The notes: generated from the letters alone by a model not told the origin. A stretch of 64,000 nucleotides of DNA from Chromobacterium sphagni (GCF_001855555.1 NZ_MKCT01000017.1:434001-498000), one strand, 5' to 3'; shown: positions 29,252 to 38,145, numbered from the stretch's first letter. Program-made: numbers and translations.

Positions 29252-30282
29252 TGTCCCGACGCCACAAGAAACCCGCCGTCCGATCCACCACGATGGCCGC
29301 CGCGCCGGCGGAGGCCGGCAGCATGCAGGCGTTCAGCTTCGGCGAGCCGGTGCCGATGCTGGACCGGCGCGAGATCATGGATTACTTGCAATGCACCGAC
29401 GCCGGCAAGTGGTATGAGCCGCCCATCGCCTGGGACGGCCTGGCGCGCAGCCTGCGGGCCAATGTCCACCATGCCAGCGCCTTGGCGGTGAAGCGCAATG
29501 TGCTGGTCAGCACCTTCCAGCCCCATCCGCTGCTGAGCCGGGCGGCGTTCGCCAGCCTGGTGATGGACTTCTTGGTGTTCGGCAACGGCTATCTGGAAAA
29601 GCGGCGCCACCGCCTGGGCGGGGTGCTGGAGCTGAAGCCGGCGCTGGCCAAGTACGTGCGGCGCGCCAAGGACCTGGCCGGCTTCTGGTGGGTGCCGGGC
29701 TACGATCAAGAGCAGGCGCTGGGCGAGGTGTTCCACCTGCTGGAGCCGGATATCAATCAGGAGGTGTACGGCCTGCCGGAATATCTGGCCGCGCTGCAAT
29801 CGGCTTGGCTGAACGAGTCGGCCACGCTGTTCCGCCGCAAGTATTACCTGAATGGCAGTCACGCCGGCTTCATCATGTACATGACGGACCCCGCGCAAAA
29901 AGAGGAGGACGTCGATGCGATGCGCAAGGCGCTGAAGGACAGCAAGGGACCGGGCAATTTCCGGAACGTGTTCATGTACGCGCCCAACGGCAAGAAGGAC
30001 GGGATACAGATCATTCCGCTGGCGGAGGTGGCGGCCAAGGACGAGTTCTTGAACATCAAGAACATCACCCGTGACGACGTGCTGGCGGCGCACCGGGTGC
30101 CGCCGCAGCTGATGGGCGTCATCCCCAGCAATACCGGCGGCTTCGGCGACGCCAACAAGGCGGCCAGCGTGTTTTATGAAAACGAAATCAAGCCGCTAAT
30201 GATGCGGCTGGAGGAGGTCAACGAGTGGGCAGGGGAGAAGGTGATCCAGTTTGGACCGTATGCGCTGGCTATGCAGACGTGA
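29251..30282 (+). CDS. Q: portal protein Q
   Basis: 343 aa, phage portal PBSX/P2 family (MQAFSFGEPVPMLDRREIMD, YLQCTDAGKWYEPP, FGNGYLEKRRHRLGG, HRVPPQLMGVIPSNTGGFGD). P2 gpQ is 344 aa. It forms the dodecameric portal at one capsid vertex. The gene's 3' end (VIQFGPYALAMQT) is duplicated in diverged form at 31391-31432, together with its terminator. Confidence 0.95.
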   Translation: MSRRHKKPAVRSTTMAAAPAEAGSMQAFSFGEPVPMLDRREIMDYLQCTDAGKWYEPPIAWDGLARSLRANVHHASALAVKRNVLVSTFQPHPLLSRAAFASLVMDFLVFGNGYLEKRRHRLGGVLELKPALAKYVRRAKDLAGFWWVPGYDQEQALGEVFHLLEPDINQEVYGLPEYLAALQSAWLNESATLFRRKYYLNGSHAGFIMYMTDPAQKEEDVDAMRKALKDSKGPGNFRNVFMYAPNGKKDGIQIIPLAEVAAKDEFLNIKNITRDDVLAAHRVPPQLMGVIPSNTGGFGDANKAASVFYENEIKPLMMRLEEVNEWAGEKVIQFGPYALAMQT

Positions 30283-30303
30283 GCGTGTTGCATGTCAAAG
30301 ATG

Positions 30304-30327
30304 AAGCCCCGCAACGGCGGGGCTTTA
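30304..30327. terminator. terminator after Q
   Basis: AAGCCCCGC, AAC, GGCGGGGCTT, 21 bases after the Q stop. A closely similar hairpin follows the Q remnant at 31451. Confidence 0.75.
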
Positions 30328-30344
30328 GTTTGTCTATAACGGTG

Positions 30345-30677
30345 TTACTCGTCATGGCGCAGTACATCCGAGGCATAGTCCGCGATATCGAGATGTCCCA
30401 TGGGATGGCCCATAAAAATGCTTCCTCTTAAAACATGTTTACTATTTTCTGATGTTGGGTTGACTTCAAATATTTTAACTAGTAGGCCGGAGGGGGCGGA
30501 TTGGATAAGGACTTGACCTTTCTTGTCGGTGATCGGGTTTGAGGCAGATCGTGTAATTTCTAAGGAAAATGAGAGATTCTCTTTAGTTAAAGTATAAAGT
30601 TCTGTTGGGCCTTGCTGGCTTAGGAAACTTTGGTATCCATCAGCTTTAAATAGCCCACCTTCAAACATAATTTGCAT
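30345..30677 (-). CDS. hypothetical protein
   Basis: 110 aa (MQIMFEGGLFKADGYQSFLS ...). AT-richer than the phage structural genes. It lacks a signal peptide or membrane segment and has no motif I recognise. It is convergent with Q and divergent from the small gene pair at 30806. It is part of the block between Q and the broken Q remnant, so it is probably acquired cargo. Function unknown. Confidence 0.6.
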   Translation of the reverse strand: MQIMFEGGLFKADGYQSFLSQQGPTELYTLTKENLSFSLEITRSASNPITDKKGQVLIQSAPSGLLVKIFEVNPTSENSKHVLRGSIFMGHPMGHLDIADYASDVLRHDE

Positions 30678-30805
30678 TTGATACCTTTCCTCATGTTACA
30701 CCAGGCTGGTGCCTGTACGGAAAGTTATAAAATTTAGGCAGATATTTCAAGCGGTCGATGCTAAGTGGTGCTACTAAGAAACAAAGAGGAGACAAGGAGC
30801 CAGCC

Positions 30806-31048
30806 ATGGTCGATGATGTCACTATAGAGTCGATTATTTTTCTGTTGCAATGGCCTGACACCAGAGCGCTGGGTTTGGAGGCGTTGCGTTGCCTTTCTCT
30901 GTTTTTGACTCTTAAACAGAGCAGGCAGATGCAACTCGCGCTGATCGATATTTCGGTGGAAAAGTCTTACTTCTACAGGAAGGTCGGCACTATATGTGGT
31001 TGGAAATATCAAAGTTACCGAGTTCTGAGCCAGGCGATTGGCAAGTAG
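30806..31048 (+). CDS. small hypothetical protein
   Basis: 80 aa from the ATG at 30806, ribosome-binding site AAGGAG 8 bases upstream. Leucine-rich helical (SIIFLLQWPDTRALGLEALR, CLSLFLTLKQSRQMQLALID) with a basic end (GWKYQSYRVLSQAIGK). It overlaps the next gene by 55 bases in another frame, which implies coupled expression. No known family. Confidence 0.55.
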   Translation: MVDDVTIESIIFLLQWPDTRALGLEALRCLSLFLTLKQSRQMQLALIDISVEKSYFYRKVGTICGWKYQSYRVLSQAIGK

Positions 31049-31341
31049 AACTGCTGCTTGAACCTGCTGAAATCAAGTTGATTCAGGGACGTGAGCCAGT
31101 TCTGTTTGAGCTGCCCACCGTGCCTGGGTTGATGTTCCTATTTGACCCACCTTTCCAAGGCAGTGCCAAATCATTGCCTGTGGGTAGGATTGTGAATGGA
31201 GTGTGGCGCGCAGTGATCTCTACGATTGGCACTGCGCCCGTATCCATGAGCGATGCAAGGTGTATCTTGGCCCAGCATATCAATGCTGGACTTCGTCAGC
31301 GTGCAAGAGGCCGCGCTAGCGACCCAGATGGGGGCGAGTAG
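30994..31341 (+). CDS. hypothetical protein
   Basis: 115 aa starting MWLEISKLPSSEPGDWQVEL, with GGAAGG upstream of the ATG inside the preceding gene. Beta-rich N-terminal half (LLLEPAEIKLIQGREPVLFE, GLMFLFDPPF) and a basic C-terminus. No recognised domain. The overlapping arrangement with the small upstream gene resembles two-gene modules such as toxin-antitoxin pairs, but no sequence feature supports that function. Confidence 0.5.
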   Translation: MWLEISKLPSSEPGDWQVELLLEPAEIKLIQGREPVLFELPTVPGLMFLFDPPFQGSAKSLPVGRIVNGVWRAVISTIGTAPVSMSDARCILAQHINAGLRQRARGRASDPDGGE

Positions 31342-31390
31342 ACGCACCTGTTTTGGCAACATGGGCAGTGGATCGGCTCAGTAGAAAGTT

Positions 31391-31432
31391 GTCCAGTTTG
31401 AACCGCATGTTTTGACCTCCCAGGCGTGAGCG
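31391..31432 (+). pseudogene. remnant of a second gene Q 3' end
   Basis: Reads VQFEPHVLTSQA and stop, colinear with the end of intact Q (IQFGPYALAMQT and stop), and is followed by a near-copy of Q's terminator. No 5' part remains. It is the mirror of the D remnant at the other end of the late region. Confidence 0.8.
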
Positions 31433-31450
31433 AACAGAGGATCCAAAACT

Positions 31451-31473
31451 AAGCCCCGCGATGCGGGGCTTTT
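31451..31473. terminator. terminator after the Q remnant
   Basis: AAGCCCCGC, GAT, GCGGGGCTT, TT. It matches the hairpin after intact Q. Confidence 0.75.
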
Positions 31474-31516
31474 GTATGGAGTTATAGGGAGCATTGATGC
31501 GCTCGCGTCCTGAAAA

Positions 31517-31987
31517 TCATAAAGGGTCCGTGGAACAGTTTCCCTGCGGACCAGACTTGGATAGATAGTCTTTTCCCTGAGCATCCTTCTTGATGCAGAA
31601 GTAGACCATGTTTCGGCCATATTCTCCCATTAGCGCAAAGCTGTAAGCTTCGTCGTGTCGCAATGGGGCGGCCAACTTATGATTCTTGTCTGGTGATCGT
31701 GTACCGTACATCATGCAAGATGCGGGGGAGGTGGGCGCGGTGGCTGGTTTGTTTTTCATCCACATGCTCCACATTTCCGAATCTTTATTGGGAAGCATTG
31801 CGTAGACCGCAGCACGAACCCCCTGACCCTGCAAATAGCCTGGCGTAATTTCTTCAACTTGATGTGTCAGGTAGAAGCAGGGCTGGCCGTTTTTCAGAAC
31901 TGCTGCTGCATCATAGTCGTACAGCCTGGACATGGCCCAGGAGTGGGCCGACAGTGATAGTCCAGCAGCTAGGAAAATGATCTTCAT
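31517..31987 (-). CDS. secreted protein, likely immunity partner of the PAAR effector
   Basis: 156 aa with a signal peptide (MKIIFLAAGLSLSAHSWA). The mature part has four cysteines (PCFYLTHQVEEI, ASCMMYGT, VYFCIKKD, GNCSTDPL) and no recognised domain. Its ATG overlaps the stop of the PAAR-metallopeptidase gene, and it follows that gene directly. A periplasmic protein coupled to a type VI effector gene is the usual layout of an effector-immunity pair acting in the cell envelope. The immunity role is inferred from this context only. Confidence 0.65.
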   Translation of the reverse strand: MKIIFLAAGLSLSAHSWAMSRLYDYDAAAVLKNGQPCFYLTHQVEEITPGYLQGQGVRAAVYAMLPNKDSEMWSMWMKNKPATAPTSPASCMMYGTRSPDKNHKLAAPLRHDEAYSFALMGEYGRNMVYFCIKKDAQGKDYLSKSGPQGNCSTDPL

Positions 31988-33222
31988 GGCTTCGTTTCAA
32001 AGTCTGTAGTAGTTGGTAGAAGACTTGGGTCTTTCGGGGTTTTAAGGAAAGCAGAAAGTGCCATTTCAAGCCCTGACAGTTCCGCAATGTATTGATCAAG
32101 TTGCAGCTGCGTAGCAGCGAAATAGTGTGCGATTAGATCGCCCTGCTGCTCCATGTTGAACTGAGACATGATCTTGCCCTTGTCTTCGCCTTTCAAGTTG
32201 TAGCGATAGGCAGGCGCCCCCTGGCCGTAACCACCTTTCAAGCCAATTTTCATCCCGCCGAAAACCACGTTATAGCCTAGCTGATACTGCCAGACGTGAG
32301 TCATCTCGTGGATGAACCAGATTTTCATTTCGGGGCTGAGTGTTGAAAAATCTTCCTTGTAATCGCTGTCAGGAAAATGGATCTCACCTCTCGGCGTCAT
32401 GGCGTTTCCCGAGCGGTTTGGCTGGCCGAATAGGCCGCCTCGGTGGATTTTGACCTTGCTGTAATCCAGCGAGTTCTTGAAGACGGTCCGCGCCATCGCA
32501 ATCTCGCCTGGCGTCATGCCCCGCGTGTCCGTTGCCTTGGGCAGCGTGTGATTTACCGTAGATGAACCAATAGCCTGCGGGTTTGTTTTGATGCCGCTGA
32601 GGTCAGCTTTTAGAGCCGGCGCGGGTCCGCGGCCTCCAGTCTCGCACATGTGTTCAATCTGGCAGGCGCAGCTGTAGACGGTGTCCGGGTAGAACTCGGC
32701 GCAGGTAATGGCAGTGGCTTTGTCGGTCGCGATCCGCTCTGTCTTGCCGGCTGAGTCGGTTGTCCCTTCGACGGTACTTCCGTCTTCAAGCGTCAGTTTG
32801 TAACGGGTATCGGCCAGGGCATTGCGATCAGCCGTGAAGAAACGGATTTGTTCGTCAAAGGCTGCGACAGTGGTCGCCGCCGCAGCAAGAGCGGTAGCGG
32901 CGGCCGCAGCCGCAGCCCCAGCGGTGGAAGCTCCTGTTGACGCCGATCCGCTGCTCTCATAATTTCGGCCCACCTCGCCCATGGTGCTGATGAGGGTCGC
33001 GCCGCAGCTGACTTTATGGCCCTCCAGGGCGACACCTTTGCCGCCTATTGTCCATGATGGGTCGCCTTCTACGATGGTGCAGTTGACGTGGCCTTGCTTC
33101 GGGCAACTGACGGAGTCGCCAACCAGCGCGACGGCTTTGCCAAACATGGTTGTTGTGCTGCTGGCGCTGACGACGTTCCCACCGTGGTCGGTCGGGTCGC
33201 CGAGGCGGATGATTCGCTTCAT
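31984..33222 (-). CDS. PAAR-domain type VI effector with HEXXH metallopeptidase-like domain
   Basis: 412 aa from the ATG at 33222. Residues 1-86 are a PAAR domain (MKRIIRLGDPTDHGGNVVSA, SCPKQGHVN, GKGVALEGHKVSCGA) that caps a VgrG spike. An alanine-rich linker (about 92-122) and a small beta region with several cysteines follow. The C-terminal domain carries HEMTHVWQ (305-312), a zinc-metallopeptidase signature also seen in Rhs- and Vgr-associated toxins; a glutamate in NMEQQGDLIAHYF (356-368) could be the third ligand. It would be delivered by a type VI system elsewhere in the genome. The target is unknown. It sits at the prophage end next to the attachment site. Confidence 0.8.
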   Translation of the reverse strand: MKRIIRLGDPTDHGGNVVSASSTTTMFGKAVALVGDSVSCPKQGHVNCTIVEGDPSWTIGGKGVALEGHKVSCGATLISTMGEVGRNYESSGSASTGASTAGAAAAAAATALAAAATTVAAFDEQIRFFTADRNALADTRYKLTLEDGSTVEGTTDSAGKTERIATDKATAITCAEFYPDTVYSCACQIEHMCETGGRGPAPALKADLSGIKTNPQAIGSSTVNHTLPKATDTRGMTPGEIAMARTVFKNSLDYSKVKIHRGGLFGQPNRSGNAMTPRGEIHFPDSDYKEDFSTLSPEMKIWFIHEMTHVWQYQLGYNVVFGGMKIGLKGGYGQGAPAYRYNLKGEDKGKIMSQFNMEQQGDLIAHYFAATQLQLDQYIAELSGLEMALSAFLKTPKDPSLLPTTTDFETKP

Positions 33223-33502
33223 GGAAGTGGCAGGCAAAGGGCGCATTATATGTGAAAAGGCTTATGTATCCCCCTGGCAAACCGGGCAGGAAGGGTTGCC
33301 AGCACCCAGCGCGCGCAATCGAAGCCCCGCCTCGCCCCCGCGCTTCATGTGTGGGAAATCATGCATGCGCATGAACGGCCCGCAAACGCTCCAGGCGCGG
33401 CGCTCTCGCCCGCTGGTGGGGTGCCGGGCCTCATGCGCTTTCATGCGCGCTATGCATGCAGCAGCGGCAATGGCGACTGTCTCGAATAGGGAACACAATT
33501 AA

Positions 33503-33608
33503 GGCGGGGTGGTTTTTAGAGTGGTTTTGCTTTTAATTTATTGTTTTTAAACAAAATGGTACGGATTGCAAATCCGTCTACGCCGGTTCGATTCCGACCC
33601 CCGCCTCC
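33503..33608 (+). other. tRNA-Cys-derived attachment site / degenerate tRNA-Cys
   Basis: 33562-33608 is an intact 3' half of tRNA-Cys: anticodon arm CGGATTGCAAATCCG (GCA), variable loop, T arm and CCGCCTCCA. At the 5' side, GGCGGGGTGG (33503), AGAGTGGTT (33518) and TGC follow the order of a normal tRNA-Cys 5' half, but with changes in the D arm and about 30 AT-rich bases before the anticodon arm, so it should not fold as a working tRNA. The simplest reading is the right attachment site, with the functional tRNA-Cys at the other end of the prophage, outside the window. Confidence 0.7.
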
Positions 33609-33612
33609 AGAT

Positions 33613-33647
33613 AAAAGCCCGTAAATCCAAGGATTTACGGGCTTTTT
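33613..33647 (+). terminator. terminator downstream of the tRNA-Cys 3' half
   Basis: A 16-bp stem (AAAAGCCCGTAAATCC / complement) with a 2-base AA gap followed by T. Probably the host gene's own terminator; the next ~270 bases to 33918 hold nothing I recognise. Confidence 0.85.
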
Positions 33648-33918
33648 GCTATTTTTTTCAACAGCTTGCGATAATTGCAAATCTATACTTTTCCCGCCAT
33701 TTTTCGCCTCTAATCGCTGGATAAGCCCAACACGGGAATTTCGAGATCTATGCCGGTTGCCATGCCATCCTTGCCGCATGGGCTTAGCCGGCGAGATGGG
33801 TTTGTTTTCATTTCAGTGGTTCACTGCTTGGGCCGGTTGGCGTCGTTGCGGGGAGGCGCGACCGGCGTTTGCATACGCTCTTGATCGCTAGCCTCGCCGT
33901 GTCGGGCTGCTGAAGCAT

Positions 33919-34281
33919 TTACGCGGCCTCCACTACCAGCAGCAATCGAGGCTGTCCCGGCTCATTTTCGCTTGGCAATAACTGGTAATGGTTGTCCGCT
34001 GTCGGGGGCGCCGGTGGCTCCACTGCGCACTCCAGCACATTGCAAATATATAGCAGTACGGTTTTTTTCAATGGCTGCAACTCGTCGGTGAGCTGCAGCA
34101 GGATATAAGGCCTGTAGTCGCCGTCGGCCTGCGCGCAGGCCTTCAGGCCGGCCTTGAACAGTTGGCCGGCGATATGGTCGGCCCGCTGTATGGTTTTCTG
34201 TTGCGCGTAGATGGCATCCAGCTGGGTGCGGTACTGGTCGGCGGCTTTCTTTACCAGTTCGGCGTAGAGGCTCATCGTCAT
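33919..34281 (-). CDS. hypothetical protein
   Basis: 120 aa (MTMSLYAELVKKAADQYRTQ ...); an ATG two codons in is an equally good start. Helical N-terminal half (DAIYAQQKTIQRADHIAGQL), then a segment with ICNVLECAVEPPAPP, and a C-terminus LLPSENEPGQPRLLLVVEAA. No family recognised. It stands alone between the prophage end and tRNA-Leu. Function unknown. Confidence 0.5.
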   Translation of the reverse strand: MTMSLYAELVKKAADQYRTQLDAIYAQQKTIQRADHIAGQLFKAGLKACAQADGDYRPYILLQLTDELQPLKKTVLLYICNVLECAVEPPAPPTADNHYQLLPSENEPGQPRLLLVVEAA

Positions 34282-35384
34282 GTTCCCTGGTTAGTGATGG
34301 AGAGGATGTCGCGTAGTCCGCCTGTGGAAGATGGGGCGGCTGGTTTGCAGGGTCTTTAGCTAGGTGTAGCTGTTAAAGCGCGTCCGATGGATTGACCGGT
34401 TGGCCAGTTTTATCGACAAGCAGCGGGCGGATGGCTGATCAAATGGACAAACGGCGGCAGTAGCTGCCGGCTTGCATCTTCGGATTGCCGCGGTGGCGGC
34501 CTGGTGGCCGCTTCGCGCACACCTCTTTTGCTCTGGCCTCTGGGCGATACCTAGGTGTCACCTTGCTACGAAGCAAGCTGGTATTTGGAGCTGGGTAGTT
34601 CTGTATGCAATCCCGGTTTTTGCATGGCCTCAAGCAAGCTATGGATAATTCTTTACAAAAGCGGCGCTGGTGATTTTTTTTGTTTGATTGTCGATCAAAA
34701 TGCATGATGGGCATGGCGTGCCGGTGCGATAGGCATGTGCATCTACGGCATGCGGATGGACAAATCAAGGGGTGATCGTGAGGGTATGGCGTTGAGTCGG
34801 TTTTCTATGCTCATGGTATTGGCTGGGATGCTTGCGGATTCTCATCAGGTTTCTTTTGTAAGATATGGATTCGATAGAATTTTATTTTACGTTTTGAGAT
34901 GTTTTCCTAGGTATATGCGCTATGGAGAAGAGGGAAAGGGTATCTTTTAGAGAGCGGTTCATTTACCTTAACCGGCCGCTGAGGTGGTTGCTTTTTATCT
35001 GATTGACATGAGTTGTGGCATTTTGAATTTAACGGATGACTGACTGCTTATCGATAAAACGTCGTTATGTGGCGATAAAGCCAGTGGATGAACTCATTTA
35101 TCCGGTCTGCCTATATTATTTCCTATTAATAAGGTGATTTTATGTCTAAGGCATTGGTCGGCACCCGGCCTGGACGATGGGGCTGTCGTTGACAGCGTTT
35201 TGCTTTGTCGCTAAAGTGCTGCACTTTCCGCTGTTGGCTGGTGCTTTAAAATCAAGCGCTTGTCGTCTGCGGAATATAGCAGTCAGCGGCGGGGGCCTTA
35301 ACAGGCACTCATTGGCTCGCCGAATCCGCCCTGGCTATACGCAGTTCTTCTGATTTGTCAGAGACTTGCATTATTTAAAATGCA
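34282..35384. other. 1.1 kb with no gene I can support
   Basis: The stretch has several short open frames with poor ribosome-binding sites and no recognisable product. The part from about 34650 to 35150 is clearly AT-richer than the surrounding chromosome. It may hold decayed accessory DNA. No RNA gene or repeat is recognised. Confidence 0.4.
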
Positions 35385-35413
35385 TTGTCAGCATGGGCCC
35401 CCTGGGCTACAAT
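35385..35413 (+). promoter_or_regulatory. promoter of tRNA-Leu
   Basis: TTGTCA, 17 bases, TACAAT, ending 15 bases before the tRNA 5' end. Confidence 0.75.
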
Positions 35414-35427
35414 TGCCCGCTCTGTTG

Positions 35428-35512
35428 GCCCCGGTGGTGAAATTGGTAGACACAAGGGACTTAAAATCCCTCGGCTTCGGCTGTGCCGGTTCGATTCCGG
35501 CCCGGGGCACCA
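35428..35512 (+). tRNA. tRNA-Leu (anticodon UAA)
   Basis: 85 bases with encoded CCA. Acceptor GCCCCGG pairs with CCGGGGC; anticodon loop CTTAAAA (TAA); long class II variable arm (CGGCTTCGGCTG); T loop GTTCGATTC. Complete and unbroken. Confidence 0.97.
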
Positions 35513-35694
35513 TCAATAGGTTGAGGGCGTGGTGTGTTTTCTGTCGGCAAGGCAGATGGCGGCGCCAATCTCGCTGTATTAAAATGACATTCAAGCGACG
35601 CCTGTCGTCTAACTGGACAAGTGGCCGGTTGCATCACGCCTCTTGATTGGGCAGCATTCGCTGTCTTTGCATCAATGGATCTAGATAGAAGTTC

Positions 35695-36132
35695 ATGAAG
35701 CCAAATACTGAAACAGCACTCGGTGCTGCTCTCAAGTCTGCTGTTCAAAGCTTGTCCAAGAAAAAGCAGACCGAGATGATCGCGGATCACATTTACAGCA
35801 AGTTCGACGTGTTTCGCCAGTTCCGACCGCTGGCTCTGGGCATTCACGAGAGTCTGATCGCGGCCTTGTCGCAGTTCGAGCCGGCGCTGATCTCGCGCGT
35901 CGTGGCCAACCACTGCCGCAAGCCGCGCTATCTGAAGTCGCTGGCTCGCGGCGGCAAGCGCTTCGACCTCAGCGGCAAGCCGCAAGGCGAAGTCAGCGCC
36001 GAGGAGAAGCGCGCGGCGGAGCTGCAGATGCAGCCCAAGACCGTTCCGGCCGCGGATGCCGCAGTCGACGCCGTCGAGGCGCCCATCGAGGCGGTAGCCG
36101 CATCGGTGGAAGAGGGCAAGGCCGAATCCTGA
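35695..36132 (+). CDS. proQ: ProQ/FinO-domain RNA chaperone
   Basis: 145 aa. The N-terminal 105 residues form a ProQ/FinO domain (KSAVQSLSKKKQTEMIADHI, RQFRPLALGIHESLIAALSQ, NHCRKPRYLKSLARGGKRFDLSG). The rest is a short acidic alanine-rich tail without the second domain of E. coli ProQ, so it resembles the minimal Neisseria ProQ (NMB1681). Such proteins bind structured RNAs and mRNA 3' ends. Followed by a strong terminator. Confidence 0.9.
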   Translation: MKPNTETALGAALKSAVQSLSKKKQTEMIADHIYSKFDVFRQFRPLALGIHESLIAALSQFEPALISRVVANHCRKPRYLKSLARGGKRFDLSGKPQGEVSAEEKRAAELQMQPKTVPAADAAVDAVEAPIEAVAASVEEGKAES

Positions 36133-36148
36133 TCGGTCCGGACCCGGC

Positions 36149-36176
36149 AAAGCCCTGCATCATTGCAGGGCTTTTT
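36149..36176 (+). terminator. terminator after proQ
   Basis: AGCCCTGCA, TCAT loop, TGCAGGGCT, TTTT. Confidence 0.85.
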
Positions 36177-36187
36177 GCATTTCGGCA

Positions 36188-36215
36188 CTTGAAAATGTTC
36201 GGCCAGCCACCACTT
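36188..36215 (+). promoter_or_regulatory. sigma-32-like heat-shock promoter of htpG
   Basis: CTTGAAA at 36188-36194, 13 bases, then CACCACTT, close to the consensus CTTGAAA / CCCCATnT. It lies 35 bases before the htpG start codon, as expected for a chaperone gene. Confidence 0.6.
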
Positions 36216-36249
36216 GTCCGTCATTGCCAACCTCTTTTCATTGCCGACC

Positions 36250-38145
36250 ATGAGTGCACAGAAAGAAACCCTGGGTTTTCAGACCGAAGTCAAACAACTG
36301 CTCAAGTTGATGATCCACTCCTTGTATTCCAACAAGGAAATCTTCCTGCGTGAATTGATCTCCAATGCCTCCGACGCCGCCGACAAGCTGCGTTTCGAGG
36401 GCCTGGCCAAGCCGGAGCTGTTCGAGAACGACGCGGAACTGAAGATACGCATCGGCTTTGACAAGGACGCCCGCACGATCACCATCGCCGACAACGGCAT
36501 AGGCATGAGCCGCGACGAGGTGGTGGCCAATATCGGCACCATCGCCAAATCCGGCACCAAGGCTTTCTTCGAACAGCTGTCCGGCGACGAGAAGAAAGAC
36601 GCCAACCTGATCGGCCAGTTCGGCGTGGGCTTCTACTCCGCCTTCATCGTCGCCGACAAGGTGACGCTGACTTCCCGCCGCGCCGGCGAAGCCGCCGCCA
36701 CCCGCTGGGAATCTCATGGCGAAGGCGAGTACACGCTGGAGCAGGTGGAGCGGGCGGAGCGCGGCACCGAGATCGTGCTGCATCTGAAGGAAGGCGAAGA
36801 CGAGCTGCTGAACGACTGGAAGCTGAAAGGCATCGTCCGCAAGTATTCCGACCACATCTCCATCCCTATCGAGATGAAGAAGGGCAATAGCTACGGCGAG
36901 AACGGCGAAGTGATCGTCAGCGACGATATGGAAGCCGTCAATTCGGCATCCGCGCTGTGGACGCGCAGCAAGAGCGACATCAGCGACGAGCAGTACCACG
37001 AGTTCTACAAGCACGTCGCCCACGATTTCACCGAGCCGCTGGCCTGGAGCCATGCCCGCGTCGAAGGCCGCCAGGAGTACACCGAACTGCTGTACATCCC
37101 GTCGCGCGCGCCGTTCGATATGTACGACCGCGAGCGCAAGCAGGGCGTCAAGCTGTACGTGCGCCGGGTCTTCATCATGGAAGACACCGAGAAGCTGATG
37201 CCGCACTACCTGCGCTTTGTGCGCGGGGTGATCGACAGCAACGACCTGCCGCTGAACGTGTCGCGCGAAATTCTGCAAGAAAGCAAGGATATCGACGCCA
37301 TCCGCGCCGGCTGCGTGAAGAAGGTGCTGAGCCTGCTGGAAGACCTGTCCGCCAACCAGCCGGAAAAGTATGCCGCGTTCTGGAAGGAATTCGGCCAAGT
37401 GCTTAAGGAAGGCGTAGGTGAAGACCACACCAACAAGGAACGCATCGCCAAGCTGCTGCGCTTCACCTCCACCGCGGCTGAAGGCACCGAGCCGACCGTA
37501 GCGCTGGCCGACTATATCGGCCGGATGAAGGAAGGCCAGGACAAGATCTACTACATCACCGCCGACACCCTGGCCGCCGCCAAGAACAGCCCGCACCTGG
37601 AAGTGTTCAAGAAGAAGGGCGTGGAAGTGCTGCTGCTGGTCGACCGTGTCGACGAGTGGGTGACCGGCTCGCTGTTCGAGTTCGACGGCAAGGCGCTGCA
37701 ATCGGTCGCCAAGGGCGCGCTGGATCTGGGCGCGCTGGAAGACGAAGCCGACAAGGAAGCGCAGAAGCAGGTTGAAGAGGCGTCCAAGCCGGTGGTGGAA
37801 AAAGTGCAGAAGGCGCTCGGCGAACAGGTGAAGGAAGTGCGCGCCACCGCCCGCCTGACAGAGAGCCCGGCCTGCCTGGTGGCGGGCGAGCACGACATGA
37901 GCGCCCACCTGGAGCGCATGCTGAAGGCCGCCGGCCAGAAGATTGAAGGCAGCAAGCCGACGCTGGAAATCAACCCGGAACATGTGCTGGTGAAAAAGCT
38001 GGCCGGCGAAACCGACGAGGCCCGCGCCGCCGACTTGGCCCAGGTGCTGTACGACCAGGCGCTGCTGGCCGAGGGCGGCAAGCTGGAAGACCCGGCCTCC
38101 TTCGTCAAGCGCATCAACAAGCTGATGCTGGAGCTGTCAGCCTGA
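36250..38145 (+). CDS. htpG: molecular chaperone HtpG (Hsp90)
   Basis: 631 aa from the ATG at 36250 ([20 protein letters not shown]). The N-terminal GHKL ATPase domain shows [30 protein letters not shown] and [11 protein letters not shown]; the middle domain has [14 protein letters not shown] and [13 protein letters not shown]; the C-terminal dimerisation domain ends [12 protein letters not shown]. An ATP-dependent cytosolic chaperone. Length matches the family. An in-frame upstream start at 36214 lies inside the promoter and is rejected. Confidence 0.97.
   Translation: MSAQKETLGFQTEVKQLLKLMIHSLYSNKEIFLRELISNASDAADKLRFEGLAKPELFENDAELKIRIGFDKDARTITIADNGIGMSRDEVVANIGTIAKSGTKAFFEQLSGDEKKDANLIGQFGVGFYSAFIVADKVTLTSRRAGEAAATRWESHGEGEYTLEQVERAERGTEIVLHLKEGEDELLNDWKLKGIVRKYSDHISIPIEMKKGNSYGENGEVIVSDDMEAVNSASALWTRSKSDISDEQYHEFYKHVAHDFTEPLAWSHARVEGRQEYTELLYIPSRAPFDMYDRERKQGVKLYVRRVFIMEDTEKLMPHYLRFVRGVIDSNDLPLNVSREILQESKDIDAIRAGCVKKVLSLLEDLSANQPEKYAAFWKEFGQVLKEGVGEDHTNKERIAKLLRFTSTAAEGTEPTVALADYIGRMKEGQDKIYYITADTLAAAKNSPHLEVFKKKGVEVLLLVDRVDEWVTGSLFEFDGKALQSVAKGALDLGALEDEADKEAQKQVEEASKPVVEKVQKALGEQVKEVRATARLTESPACLVAGEHDMSAHLERMLKAAGQKIEGSKPTLEINPEHVLVKKLAGETDEARAADLAQVLYDQALLAEGGKLEDPASFVKRINKLMLELSA

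Noticed and set aside
34735-34950. 71-codon frame between the prophage and tRNA-Leu
   Set aside because: No good ribosome-binding site, no family, and composition unlike the neighbours; not enough support.
35380-35646. Open frame running through tRNA-Leu
   Set aside because: It overlaps a complete tRNA gene; the frame is incidental.
36238-37983. A 581-codon open frame antisense to htpG
   Set aside because: GC-rich coding sequence leaves long open antisense frames; the product has no family and htpG on the other strand is certain.
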